Below the pieces are notes generated by a model. That model ran no database searches and was not told the DNA's origin. It saw only the letters and a list, made by a program, of their open reading frames with translations. This document shows, piece by piece, positions 34,172 to 44,309 of a stretch of DNA of 64,000 nt (the first letter of the stretch is position 1; each line of letters opens with the position of its first letter). The stretch is taken from positions 930,001 through 994,000 of the forward strand of contig JAPYXD010000714.1 of NCBI GenBank assembly GCA_030998225.1, written 5' to 3'. The DNA comes from Diplolepis rosae (Eukaryota; Arthropoda; Insecta; Hymenoptera; Diplolepididae). The position numbers and the translations under genes are program-made.

Positions 34172-34740
34172 TATTTGACTTCGTACTATCTGGTCTTCGT
34201 CTTCCTTTTTCATCCGAAGGACCTTTTGGACAAACAATGCTATTCCGTCCCAGCGATCTTCGTCGAAAAACATCTTATTAATGATGTTCTCAGGTATGAT
34301 TTTCCAGGTTCTCTCATTTTCGATTTTGTGTCAGCTCTCTTGCCATCTTTCGCGGACGAAAAACACATGATGTGCATCCTCGTGCGGCGCTTAGCAGTAG
34401 ATGCATTTTGGGCTTTCAATCTTGCCCATCCTGTGAAGGTACGCACGGAAGTATCCATGCCCAGTCAGGAACTGTGTCAAAAAGAAGTCGACTGCTCAAT
34501 GTTTTCGTTGAACCGATGGCTGCAGCTGTTTAATCAGTCTGGCGGTCCATCTACCTCTAGTGTCATCTTCTCATCTTTTCTGCCAAAGCTCCACAGAGCG
34601 TGTTCTGGCTTGCTGTTTCGCCTCGACCTTCTCTATGTCGAGTTGTCTCTAGAAAATCACTTTCCTCTCTGTTGCCAGTAAATCGATCGATATAATTCCA
34701 GCGATGACCAACATGGGTGGTGCTCATACAATTTTGTAGG
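34172..34740 (-). pseudogene. R1-like LINE ORF2 C-terminal fragment
   Basis: Minus-strand pieces in several frames read LVIAGIISIDLLATE (about 34,710), VDFFLTQFLTGHGYFRAYL (about 34,490-34,430) and a zinc end with CIYC...H. These are the C-terminal region of R1-clade ORF2. The LVIAG block is present a second time in the neighbouring piece at about 34,905, so two LINE copies are joined here. Many stops are present. Confidence 0.65.
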
Positions 34741-36703
34741 AGCAGGCTGCTCTCAGGGCACCTCGGTATTGCCTTTGCCAGGCGCATAGCGCCTGGTCTC
34801 TTGCGATTTGGCGGCTTCTTGTATAGCCGAGTCCTCCGATTGGTGGACAAACTTTCGGCCCTGAGTAAGTAGGTCCACGGGGATCACCCCCGCGATGACC
34901 AGGACGGCAGCCTCCGAGACCGTGCGATACGACCACGCCACGCGAAGGGCTCTCCTTCTCTGTACAGCTGCCAGGCGTTTGCGGTACTTCTGGTACCGCA
35001 TACTGTCTGCCCAGACTTCGGCACCGTAGAGCATAATGGACTCGGCAGCACGAAGCAACAGGTGCCTCACGCAGGGTCGAGAGCCACCAATGTTGGCCAT
35101 CACCCTGCTGAGAGACGCCGTCACCTTCGCCGCCTTGTCCGCCCCTCTTCGTATTTGTTCCCAGAAGGTGAGCTTCGTATCTAGCATCACCCCCAGGTAT
35201 TTTACGGCCGCCTTTGTCTGGGCCGTGACATCGCCCACCTGTACAGAAAACAAGCGGGGAATCTTCTTCTGCTCCTCAGAGCACGATCTCGGTTTTCGCC
35301 ATCGCTAGCTCCAACCCGTGGTCTAGCATCCACTGGCGAACACGGCAGATTATCTGACCGAGACGCAGTTGGGCAGCCTCTACATCACTTGCGGAGATGA
35401 GAGCCGTTACGTCGTCCGCGTACCCGATCAGGAAGCAGCCATCAGGCATTTCCATGCTAAGGATCCCGTCATAGCAGACGTTCCATATGTCGGGACCCAG
35501 GATAGAGCCTTGGGCCGCTCCCGCCGTGAGCTCTTTGCGTCTTGGCCCATCCTCTGTATCATAGACAATGAAGCGGTCCTTCAAATAGTCTCCGATAAGT
35601 CGGAGAAGGTACTGGGGTACCTGGAAGTCCCGCTTCAGAGTCTTCAGCGCGTCAACCCCTCTCCGCGCTCTTGGCAGCCTTCACTACCTCCTGGAGAGCA
35701 TCTACGGTGGATCTACCCGTCCGAAAGCCGTATGGCCTCTCGGACAGGTCTCCAGCCGCTTTTCAGCGCGGCTTGGAGACGCGGTCTCACCAGCTTCTCC
35801 AGGAACTTCCCGGCACAGAGGTCTGTAAGACGACGGTGCATCTGCTGGTCCTTTGCCCTTGCTTATCAGCACAAGCCTCACCTCCTTCCAGCGGAAGTAA
35901 AAAACAACCGCCCTAAGGCAGGAGTTGTACATGTTAAGCAAGAACTCCGGATGACTCTTCGCTACTGCCTTCAGCACTTCAGCCGGCAATCCATCCGGAC
36001 CCGACGCCTTTTTGTTCTTCAATGAACACACAGCTCTTCTGAGCTCCACCAGTGTGAATGGTGGAGCCTCCAGGTCATCCGGTTACCATGGATTCTCAGA
36101 TCGCTTTGGATGAGTGGGGAATAGGGCATCGACAATCCTGTCCATCGTTTCTGATTCCATCGGGGCATTCTTAGCGAAAGCCTTGGCGTTAAAGTCTCCA
36201 GATACTATCAGCTCCCCCTCCATGTCTATGGATGCGTCTTCCAGGCAATCTAACTTTGCCTGGAAGTCGCCTATGCTCTCATTTGGGGTGAGGTAGCAGC
36301 TGATAAAATTTATCTGGTTGCATCTCACCCAGACATAGCCTCTTCCCGACCCGTGATGCGAAACCAAGTGACGCTGCGTGTCAGCAATCCAGTTAGCTGC
36401 TGTACCGAGGACGTCGCGATACCAGCCTGCCTCAGTGCTGTCTCGGTACTGTTCGCTGACGATCACTACATCAGCGTTCTTCTCGAGACAGATCTGAGCA
36501 AGCAGGTCCTGGGCCGTCCTGCTTCTATTCGGGTTCCCCTGCAGAACATTTATTGGTTGCGTCCGTATTTTGCAATGGCTTCTCGAAATACCCTGCAACT
36601 GCCCGACCCAGCAACGTGCCCTAGTGACTCACCCGTGCACAGGAAGCACTTGGGACTGGCTTTGCAGTCAGCCACCTTGTGTTCCACACTGCCACACCTG
36701 TAG
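34741..36703 (-). pseudogene. R1-like LINE: ORF1 end, endonuclease, RT (multiply broken)
   Basis: In minus order: ORF1 knuckle CGSVEHKVADCKASPKCFLC (36,700-36,640); endonuclease start PINVLQGNPNRSRTAQDLL and VSGDFNAKAF (36,560-36,170); a deletion jumping to the pre-RT segment MDRIVDALFPTHP; RT block KKASGPDGLPAEVLKAVA (35,995); a frameshifted middle; motif B GAAQGSILGPDIWN; motif C GYADDVTAL (about 35,420); thumb KYLGVMLDTKLTFWEQIRRG (35,210) and LRVAWSYRTVSEAAVLVIAG. At least one deletion and several frameshifts are present. The LTR element starts exactly at the upstream edge (36,704). Confidence 0.8.
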
Positions 36704-37286
36704 TAAGTTATATATATAAGCATCTCAAAACTTATTATATTAACTATAACGCCAATTGTAGTGCGTGAGTTGTATACCTAGGCATTTCAAAACCTAGTAT
36801 ATTAGCACAAAAAGTACAAATCACATATATAGGCATCTCAAAACCTGTATTAATTACTTGTAGACGCAACACTTGAACGCGGAAGTCACATATATAGGCA
36901 TCTCAAAACCTGTATTATTGACTTATATAGACGCACACTTTTAATGCGTGAGTTGCATATATAGGCATCTCAAAACCTGTATTATTAATTCATAAACGCA
37001 TAAAATCCTTAATATTGCCTTCTCATCCTGAGAAGTAGTAAAAGTCATACACATAAGCATCTCAAAACTTATTGTATATCTATCTATTAATTAATAAAGC
37101 TTGTACACCGCAATATAATCAAATTTGTTATTATTGTGAACAACTCGAGCCGCATAGGTTTGACTAGTGACCACGATCCCACAAAAATATAAATAATCAG
37201 AATTTACCACTCTGATTTAATCAGCAAACTTTCCTCCCTTTTTCTAATTTTCCCAAACTACCCTCGCCTTAGCTCGGTACGTAACA
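36704..37286 (+). repeat. 5' LTR of the env-bearing LTR element (5'-truncated)
   Basis: The sequence corresponds to the 3' LTR from 47,495 onward and ends GTAACA at 37,281-37,286. It carries about six copies of the internal unit with GGCATCTCAAAACCT, and the block GAACAACTCGAGCCGCATAG shared with LTR A. The first ~1.2 kb of the LTR, present at 46,268-47,494, is missing; the left neighbour is LINE sequence, so the end was lost by deletion or recombination. Confidence 0.85.
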
Positions 37287-37293
37287 GCTGATT

Positions 37294-37310
37294 TGGTGGC
37301 AGGGGTAGGA
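37294..37310 (+). promoter_or_regulatory. Putative primer-binding site
   Basis: TGGTGGCAGGGGTAGGA starts 8 bp after the LTR end. TGG at the start fits pairing with the CCA end of a tRNA, and the pattern resembles leucine-tRNA 3' ends, but the exact tRNA is inferred. Confidence 0.6.
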
Positions 37311-38363
37311 TCGTCACTATTGTTGTCACATTTAATAATAAATTCCAAATTTATAATTTGAAGCGACAAAATTATATGTACAATCATTTCGGAAAATTTA
37401 GATTGTTACATAACTATTAAGCTTCAAATTTCGGAAATTTTCTAAATTATTAATAAATAAATTTAAATAAATAAATTTAAATTTGTTGAATTTCAAATAG
37501 TCGGAATTAATTAAAAATTATTCCCATTTTTTAAAATTAAAACATTCTTGGAATAATTATTTAAATAAAATAAGTTATTATCTAAGTTTTAAACGGAACG
37601 AAGACTGCACTCGAAAGTATAAGTCCTTCTTAGATTCGTTGAACGGTCACCAGTGATTTCGATCATTTGGGCAAGGCAAAGTTCGTAGTGTGTGTCAAGT
37701 ATTGTTTATAACTTTCATTTTGACTTTAAACAATTGATAGAATATTTGTGATTGCATAAGGTTGTCCAAAGTGTTGTGCTTGACTGTGGTTTGGCCAATC
37801 TTGCATCACTAAAATTCTCAATTGTATTCGATAAATAATTAAATTGTCGACATTTGTAGTTTTTGTAAATGCGAAAATTATTCAGGAATTTGTGCTTGAA
37901 TCATGCTTGTCTAATTTTGCATTACTTAAACTAATAATTGTCAATAATTTATACCCAACTAAATAATTTCCCTAATTCCTAAAATTAGTCAAGATTTTGT
38001 TTGCCCAATCTTGAGTAACTGAAATTATTGAAATCTAATAAAATAAATAAAAACACATAAAAAGGCAAACGAAATAAATAAAATTTATATCACAGTAAAA
38101 TCAAATCAAAAATAAATCAAACAGTGAACATTTTATCAAATTTACTTAAAATATAACATTTTATTTCCAATCACAAATTGTTAATTAAGTTTCAGATTGA
38201 GTTTAATACAAACAAAAAAACAGCCTTCAAGAGTATAAGTCCTTTTTAGATACGTTGAACGGTCACCATTGATTGCGATCATTGGGTAAAGCAAAATTTG
38301 AAGTGCTTGTATTGTATTGTTTATAAACTTCAATTTTCAACTTAATTAACTAACAGAATATTT
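37311..38363 (+). repeat. Untranslated leader with internal duplications
   Basis: The leader holds no ORF. A ~150-bp segment at about 37,610-37,775 recurs at 38,228-38,390, sharing CGTTGAACGGTCACCA and TATTGTTTATAA. A shorter motif resembling TTGNCCAATCTTGCATTACT appears about three times between 37,790 and 38,025. The repeats could belong to a packaging or regulatory leader; function is not shown. Confidence 0.6.
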
Positions 38364-39131
38364 TTGAATGTAAAGATTGTTCAAAAAGATGCCCCTATCC
38401 TCGAAATCACAGCCGTTTCGGAAGGAGAAGACAATCAGGAACTCCTAGAAGCCATTGAAGAACTAGAACCAGAAAGTGAGACTGAATTTGATAACCGAAT
38501 TAAGACAGCAATTGAAACAGCACAGAAATTGATGAAAGAAACACAAAAAATGGGAAAGGAGATGAACCCAGAAACAAAGGAAAATTTGGACCCCGGAATC
38601 CCATCTTCTGATGAAGAAGATCAACCTACCCCCAATCCACCTCTACGGACCCGGAAAAGCGTAACTTTTGGACCTGAGATATCTGCAACACCAGACATGC
38701 TAGAAAACGTTAGTCTTTCAACATTCAAAGAACCTAAAACGATATCAACCCCATATTCACGTAATAAAGAAGACCACTCCAACACAGTAACTTCATCCAC
38801 TAGACACAAACCACGCAAAATGGACATGGAAATTCCTCAATTTTCGGAAAAAGTCTCTGAAAACACACATAATGACAAGACTAAAAACACTTCTATGCTT
38901 ATCACCAGCATCCCCCCAGAATTACCCACCGGTTGTAGCTTAAACGCCCCTACTACAAACTTCAAAGTTCTTAGCTGCAGAGGAAACTTAACATATTTAA
39001 GGAATAATTATGTACATTTTCTCTCTGCTGACGTTGAAGTAACCACCCCTGTAGGAAGATTACTAATCGACATCGGACGTCATTTCGACGACCTAGACAC
39101 AAATTATCTTCAAACAGCCCCCCATATTTGA
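38364..39131 (+). CDS. gag-pol remnant of the LTR element (internal deletion)
   Basis: The 255-codon frame begins with an acidic, helix-prone segment (EELEPESETEFDNRIK) and a proline/serine-rich part. It ends with NNYVHFLSADVEVTTPVGRL, which I read as the tether between RNase H and integrase in this kind of element. Protease, RT and RNase H, expected between a gag start and that tether, are absent, so the frame is a product of a large deletion. A TGA at 39,129-39,131 separates it from the integrase frame, which continues in phase. It cannot drive transposition on its own. Confidence 0.55.
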   Translation: MNVKIVQKDAPILEITAVSEGEDNQELLEAIEELEPESETEFDNRIKTAIETAQKLMKETQKMGKEMNPETKENLDPGIPSSDEEDQPTPNPPLRTRKSVTFGPEISATPDMLENVSLSTFKEPKTISTPYSRNKEDHSNTVTSSTRHKPRKMDMEIPQFSEKVSENTHNDKTKNTSMLITSIPPELPTGCSLNAPTTNFKVLSCRGNLTYLRNNYVHFLSADVEVTTPVGRLLIDIGRHFDDLDTNYLQTAPHI

Positions 39132-39134
39132 AGA

Positions 39135-39530
39135 GTGGCCCTATTCAGAGAAAACATCACCGAATTTCGTATTTCGCGACTAGGAGACTTGACAGACGAC
39201 CTGACGAAGGAAGAACTGCTCAAAATGATAATCAAGGAGTTTGAAAACAGTAATATAAAGATAAGTATGTGTTACGGAAATGTAAGTACACCCCCTGAGG
39301 AGTCACGTCTAGAAATAATTTCTGAAAACCACAATAGTAAGATCGGAGGCCATAAAGGAGTTAACAAAACATACCAAAGAATTCGAGACAGGTACTTTTG
39401 GCCAGGAATCAAAGAACAAGTCACTGATTTTGTAAGAAAATACAAAATTTGTCAAGAACAAAAAATTGTAGGAGCCAAAATTCATGACGCCATGTTGATA
39501 ACAGATACACCCCTGGACACCTTTGATTAA
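39135..39530 (+). pseudogene. Integrase N-terminal zinc domain
   Basis: FRISRLGDLTDDLTKEEL leads into the HHCC domain: the histidines in NHNSKIGGHKGVNKTYQRI and, downstream, KYKICQEQK, where the usual C-x2-C has lost its first cysteine (Y). RDRYFWPG is the conserved aromatic block. The frame ends at TAA 39,528-39,530 and the same frame resumes straight after, so this is a premature stop inside pol. The zinc site is likely weakened. Confidence 0.8.
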
Positions 39531-40336
39531 GTTTCTTTAGACACTGTAGGCAAATTACCAACCACCCCAGATGGCAATCAGCACATACTAACCATGCAGG
39601 ATAACCTTTCAAAATACTGCATAGCAGTACCAATTCCAGACATCTCAGCAGCAACAATAGCCCATACATTAGCAAAAAACCTTATTTCTCAGTATGGAGC
39701 ACCAAAGGCAATTCTCACCGATAAAGGAAAAGGATTTGTGAACAACCTATTGAGTAACTTATCAAAAATATTTGGAATAAAACAAATAACCACCTCATGC
39801 TATAGACCACAATCTAAGTGTTCACTAGAAAGGAGCCATGCCGTACTAATGGATTATGTTAGAGCCTATGCAGAAAATTATGACGATTGGGATCAACTAC
39901 TGCCCTTCGCCATGTTTGCTTATAACACATCTGTCCACAGTGCAACAAAATTCACCCCATTCGAATTAGTGTTCGGAAAAATAGCCCATACCCCTAGTTC
40001 ATTCCCCAATTACGAAAAATTAGAGACCTATGGTTCATATTTACAAGAATTGATTTGCAGATTAACAGAAATTAAAAATATGGCAGCTGACAATTTGATA
40101 AAAGCAAAACAAAACTCCAAACTAAATTACGACGCTAAAGCAAGATCATTCCTTGGAAAAGTAGGAGATAAAGTCTATGTACAAAAGGGAGTAAAAAACA
40201 CGGTAAAGTAGACAGCAAATATTATGGACCTTTCGAAATTATTAAACTCTTGGATAAACACACAGCGATTTTGAAAGACAGAAACGAAACCCTATTCCAA
40301 AAACACGTAGACAAACTCAAAATAGCTTACGAATAA
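39531..40336 (+). pseudogene. Integrase catalytic core and C-terminus
   Basis: Directly after the stop comes VSLDTVG with the first catalytic Asp, then TDKGKGF with the second Asp (TDxG context), then SLERSH with the catalytic Glu, so the DDE triad is visible. AMFAYNTSVHSATKFTPFEL is the typical core end. A frameshift near 40,197 separates the last part (YYGPFEIIKLLD... HVDKLK), which ends at TAA 40,334-40,336. The core retains key residues, but the upstream stop and this frameshift break the protein. Confidence 0.85.
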
Positions 40337-40381
40337 TCACTTAATATTAGAAACTAATAGTCTTTTCATTATAGGAAGGAC

Positions 40382-40735
40382 ATGTCTGGTCTCACAACCT
40401 TGGACTCACCACTCCCCAGAGGACAAATCTACCCAAAATACATACATCCCAAAGGAGATGTGGAACACCTCAAGAATCCAAAGGGAGCGTTGGAAGAACT
40501 ATCAGCCGAATACGGATTTACCAAACTCTCTTATATCCTAATAAAGTCAGAAGGACCAGATCATAATAGGACTTTTTACGCATCATGTACTATAAAAGAT
40601 TGTAAACGTAATAAGATTTTTTTAGAAAGCAGCAATGGCGAAAACAAACTTAAAAATGCTGAACATGGGGCAGCAAGGAAAATTCTAAAAAACCTAGAGG
40701 ATAATTATTATTTTAGCGAAGAGCGAAATATTTAG
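40382..40735 (+). CDS. Intact ORF with a double-stranded-RNA-binding domain, between pol and env
   Basis: An uninterrupted 117-codon frame starts with ATG 46 bp after the pol stop. Residues about 33-108 fit a dsRBD: helix 1 NPKGALEELSAEYGF; the strand-loop signature LSYILIKSEGPDHNRTFYAS (GPDH-x3-F is the diagnostic loop that enters the RNA minor groove); then the C-terminal helix KNAEHGAARKILKNL. The usual KKxAK at the start of that helix is K-N-A-E-H, so one RNA-phosphate contact may be weaker. By family knowledge the domain binds dsRNA without sequence preference. Being open in an otherwise decayed element suggests recent or selected function; suppression of host RNAi is an inference only. 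I know of no standard errantivirus gene at this place. Confidence 0.8.
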   Translation: MSGLTTLDSPLPRGQIYPKYIHPKGDVEHLKNPKGALEELSAEYGFTKLSYILIKSEGPDHNRTFYASCTIKDCKRNKIFLESSNGENKLKNAEHGAARKILKNLEDNYYFSEERNI

Positions 40736-40979
40736 TAATGAAGTAGAAGATATTTTTGTTTTGTGTCAAGACAAAGAAATTAGGATGCTCATTAAACTAT
40801 ATAAGTGGGAACAATGTTGCGAATATTGTTATTTACAAGGACATAAAGTAGAAAATTGTTCACAAAAAAGAAAACGTAATAAAAATTTTAAGGAGAATTA
40901 CACGGTTACAGAAGAGGATTTTTGGGATCCTGTAGATAACACTAAAAATCCGAATTTAATTTATATCACTCAATAAATG
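40728..40979 (+). CDS. Small CCHC zinc-knuckle ORF overlapping the dsRBD ORF end
   Basis: In a frame different from the dsRBD ORF, the open reading runs from within its last codons (IFSNEVEDIFVL) to TAA at about 40,977. It contains CEYCYLQGHKVENC, an exact C-x2-C-x4-H-x4-C zinc knuckle, followed by a basic patch KRKRN and an acidic tail. There is no ATG near the front, only a TTG at 40,761 and an internal ATG at about 40,785. Expression may therefore need frameshifting from the dsRBD ORF, or a splice, or the frames were once one and a 1-base indel split them. CCHC knuckles bind single-stranded nucleic acid, so a joint dsRBD-knuckle protein is possible. Confidence 0.55.
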
Positions 40980-41031
40980 TGTCACACACTACTTGAACTT
41001 TATTAGACACATTGTAATAGGCATAATATCC

Positions 41032-41033
<2 letters not shown>

Positions 41034-41066
<33 letters not shown>
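41034..41066 (+). repeat. (TA)n microsatellite upstream of env
   Basis: An uninterrupted alternating TA run lies in the 300-bp gap between the zinc-knuckle ORF and env. Confidence 0.85.
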
Positions 41067-41068
<2 letters not shown>

Positions 41069-41282
41069 TATAACAACACCCATAGACCCTGTAACCACAT
41101 GTAGAATATTCAAAATAATCAAAATAAACTGTATTAAAATCATAAAATTTAATTTTGATAAATCAAAAAACCCAATTCAACAGTACAATAATTTAACAGA
41201 GTAAAGGGATAAGATTAAATAAAACCTATCTTGAAAAGTACTTATATATATTTTCTGATACGCAGCATCATCCAGTAGCAGA

Positions 41283-43253
41283 ATGAACCAACAGCACCCC
41301 ACCCAAGGCCGAGCAAAATGGACCTGGATCTTGATCGTCATTATTTTTGCAAACCCAGTCACCCCAACACAATATGAACTTCAACCATTGAGAAACAACC
41401 CTGGATTATTTTATGCCAAATTAGAGCCCTTGCGTATTACCAGTACATATTGGAGGATTTTCGTGTACATGGATCCACAGCACCTACAAGCTCACCTCCA
41501 ATCCAAAAACATATCAACCGATATAAACAACATATATTCGACATGTTTGGACCAATCCATAGAGGAAGACTGCAGAAGTGAAGTTCGAGTAGATCTGTTG
41601 AATGGAAAAGTCAAACAAATCGAAAATAATTATGAAGAATTAAAAAATATGTTAACAGAAATAAAGCAAGATACACCAGAAGCAGAAAACCCACCCCCAA
41701 GTATGCAGAAACGAAGAGCACCCCTATTAGGCTTTATCGGATCAATTATTGGACCAGTGACAGGAGTGATGACTTCCGACGACGCAGAAGAATATGATAA
41801 CGCTATCAACGAACGAAATGACAGACAAAATAACCTTAGAAAAATTTTGAGAAAACAGACCCACATTGTCAAATCAGAAATCAACAACCTTCACCTAGAA
41901 TTGAATCAAAAATCGCAAGAGATCGCCAACATACAACAACAACTAAACGAGACCATCAAAAACATAGAATCGCATAATCAATTCTGGAGTAACATCATAT
42001 ATTTCAGAAAAATAAGACAATGAGCTGACCATATCGAGATAAAACTTAATCACTTAGCCGAAAGTTTAAAACAATTTATAAAAATAGTAGAAGCAGCACG
42101 AGAAAAAAGGTTACATCCACTCCTTCTCACTAAAGAACAACTCCAAGAAATCATTACCGAAATACATTTTAAATTAAGTGAAAACGAATTTCCAATACCC
42201 ACTTCACATGTTCGAGCAGAAGAACTATCAAAATTAGGAAAAACAGATGTTAGAATCAGCTCTGGACGACTGCTCATCGCCGTCGACATACCCTTACTAG
42301 ATAAGGCAGGGTATCAGCTTTATGAAATTTATGCACATCAAGTGTAACACCAAATATCTGCGAATACAACAGGATATATTTATATAATACCAAAAACTCC
42401 GTATATTGCCCTGGCAAATGATGAAAGAAAATTCTTTCTCGTAAGCAAAGAATATTATGATAATTGTCAAAAAACCTTTTACAACACCATCTGCGAAAAC
42501 ACCCAGCCCAAGCATGAAATTTCCACAACTACGTCATGCGAATGTTTGATGTTAACAAGACCATCAAAGGACACCATTCACCTTTGTGACATCAGAATGA
42601 AAGTAGAAGAAGAAATGTATTGGAACTACATCCCTTCGTCATCTGCCTGGATTTATTCAACAAAAAATCCAGAGCCAAGAAGCATCACCTGCATAAAAGG
42701 AAAACTGGAAAAAGGTTACCTCAGCAATTCAGGACTACTCCGATTAGGTACAGGGTGTACTGCAAGGACGAAATATACCACCCAAACCGGAACTCAGATT
42801 AATAAAAGGACAAAAGAAAATATTTACGACCCTAATTTTACTTTCATTATATCCGAAATTCTTCCAAAGTTGGACACAATTCAACAACTTCCTAAAATAA
42901 AACCTTTTACGTGGGAAAAATCTCACATAGGAAATTGGAAAAGGCTACACACAGACGAATCACTTTCAACCATAGAAGAACAATTGACAGAATTCGAAGA
43001 ACAAAATTTTACTAAACAATTACATAATAAAGACTGGGCAGGAGGATCTAGTAAAATAATAATCATAATTATAATAATTATGATTTATTTTGGAAAAAAT
43101 TCAATCCTAAAATGTTTGAAAACCCTAAAAAGAACTCCAAGGAAAGAAGAAGCACTAAGAGAACTACAATACATACAGCCAGTAAACATCCCCGAAATTC
43201 GAGTACAAACAGAAACTACTAAATTTCCAATCCGAAATATCCGAATTGCTTAA
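41283..43253 (+). pseudogene. env: env gene, baculovirus-F-like fusion glycoprotein, with two in-frame stops
   Basis: The single frame from ATG 41,283 to TAA at 43,251-43,253 is broken by TGA at 42,021-42,023 and TAA at about 42,346. The product would be a type I membrane fusion protein of an errantivirus-like particle. A hydrophobic signal (WILIVIIFANPV, residues 14-25) is followed by a cleavage site KRR at about residues 143-145. Directly after it comes a glycine-rich hydrophobic fusion peptide and DDAEEYD, the arrangement of F proteins. Heptad-like and cysteine-containing regions follow, and near the end there is a poly-isoleucine transmembrane segment (about 43,058-43,090) with a short tail. 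Both stops truncate it before the membrane anchor. An older fragment is at 4,470-4,822. Confidence 0.85.
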
Positions 43254-43271
43254 AACACCACCTCCTGTGTC

Positions 43272-43305
43272 ATCGAGGACGCTGAAAAATCTAAGGAGGG
43301 AGGAC
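43272..43305 (+). promoter_or_regulatory. Polypurine-tract-like segment, first copy
   Basis: CTAAGGAGGGAGGAC at 43,291-43,305, just after env, is the usual place of a plus-strand primer. The same ~33-bp segment, starting TCGAGGACG, recurs at 46,235-46,267 beside the 3' LTR. Here it is followed by ACACGG rather than an LTR. Confidence 0.65.
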
Positions 43306-44309
43306 ACGGAAAGTTACACAAAAAAAAAATTTTTTTTAGAAAGAACTCTACAGTAACAATCAGCGACGCCTGTAATTAGATTAACCTGCGAAGCATATAT
43401 GCAGTCCAGCAGGATAAACTTACCTCAACGAGATAAGGCGCTCCCGACAAAATGGCTAGCGCGAGAAAAATAATCATGCGAAGAGAGGAAGCAGTATGGC
43501 ACCGAGCATGTAACCTGACACCGCAGAATAGATGTAGAGCAACGATCTACCTCCCAATGCCAATGGAAGCGACAAGATGACAATCATGCCCATCATCGTC
43601 ACCAACCAGCTTGAAGGTTATGTACTCCTGATCAGAAACTCGCACTTCAATTATTAAAAATTGTTAATAATTTTAGGTAAAATTCACAAATCAAAAAGCA
43701 TCAATATTACTACTAAACTAGCGAGTTCCTGATCAGAATGACCAAATTAGAATAAAATTAGACCAGTGTTATGAATAAATATTTAAATTTCACGAATTCA
43801 TAGGTTTTAAATAATAATGATTAGTAATCAATTATAAGAAATGAGAAGACCTGAATCAGAAATTCCGAGAAAATTCCAATTATTTAACTATTAAAATAAA
43901 AAATTTTCAGCAAAAGAAAGTGAAATAGTATAAATACAAATTTATTTGATAATAAAGTAATTTTTGACAAAATTAGCACTAATAATGATAGGAGAAGTAT
44001 TTGAGGAAAACAAAAATAACAAAAAAGATTTCTGAGATTGTTGAAATTACTACCAAATAGAGCAAAATGAAATTGATCGGAAGACCAATTTCACTAATCT
44101 CAAACCATTTCAAGTCACACAAAATAAAATTTATTGGAAACATAAAATACCTAATGTACAACAGAAAAAGAAACACACTCACATACAAGCTCACACTAGA
44201 AATATACGATACACAAAACACACATCATAAGAGTTACACCTAAAAATACATATACACTAAACACATACAAAAATATATATATATATATACAAATATAGCA
44301 AAAAACACA
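43306..44309 (-). other. Left part of the antisense cassette (presumed 3' region of the antisense gene)
   Basis: AT-rich after the first 300 bp. A CACA-rich low-complexity stretch at 44,165-44,270 resembles the one beside copy A. Apart from the small hydrophobic frame at 43,474-43,596 I see no coding signal. Confidence 0.4.
43474..43596 (-). other. Short hydrophobic antisense ORF
   Basis: A 40-codon minus frame with ATG-ATG start is rich in L/I/V/G (MIVILSLPLALGG, MLGAILLPLFA), as in two short membrane segments. A splice-donor-like GTAAGTTTA follows at about 43,430. It is too short to call a gene. Confidence 0.2.

Noticed and set aside
35369..36025. 218-codon plus-strand frame
   Set aside because: Antisense shadow of the broken R1-like RT, which has clear motifs on the minus strand.
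37600..38390. CRISPR-like repeated leader motif
   Set aside because: Repeat spacing and length are irregular, copies few and diverged, and the context is an eukaryotic LTR leader.
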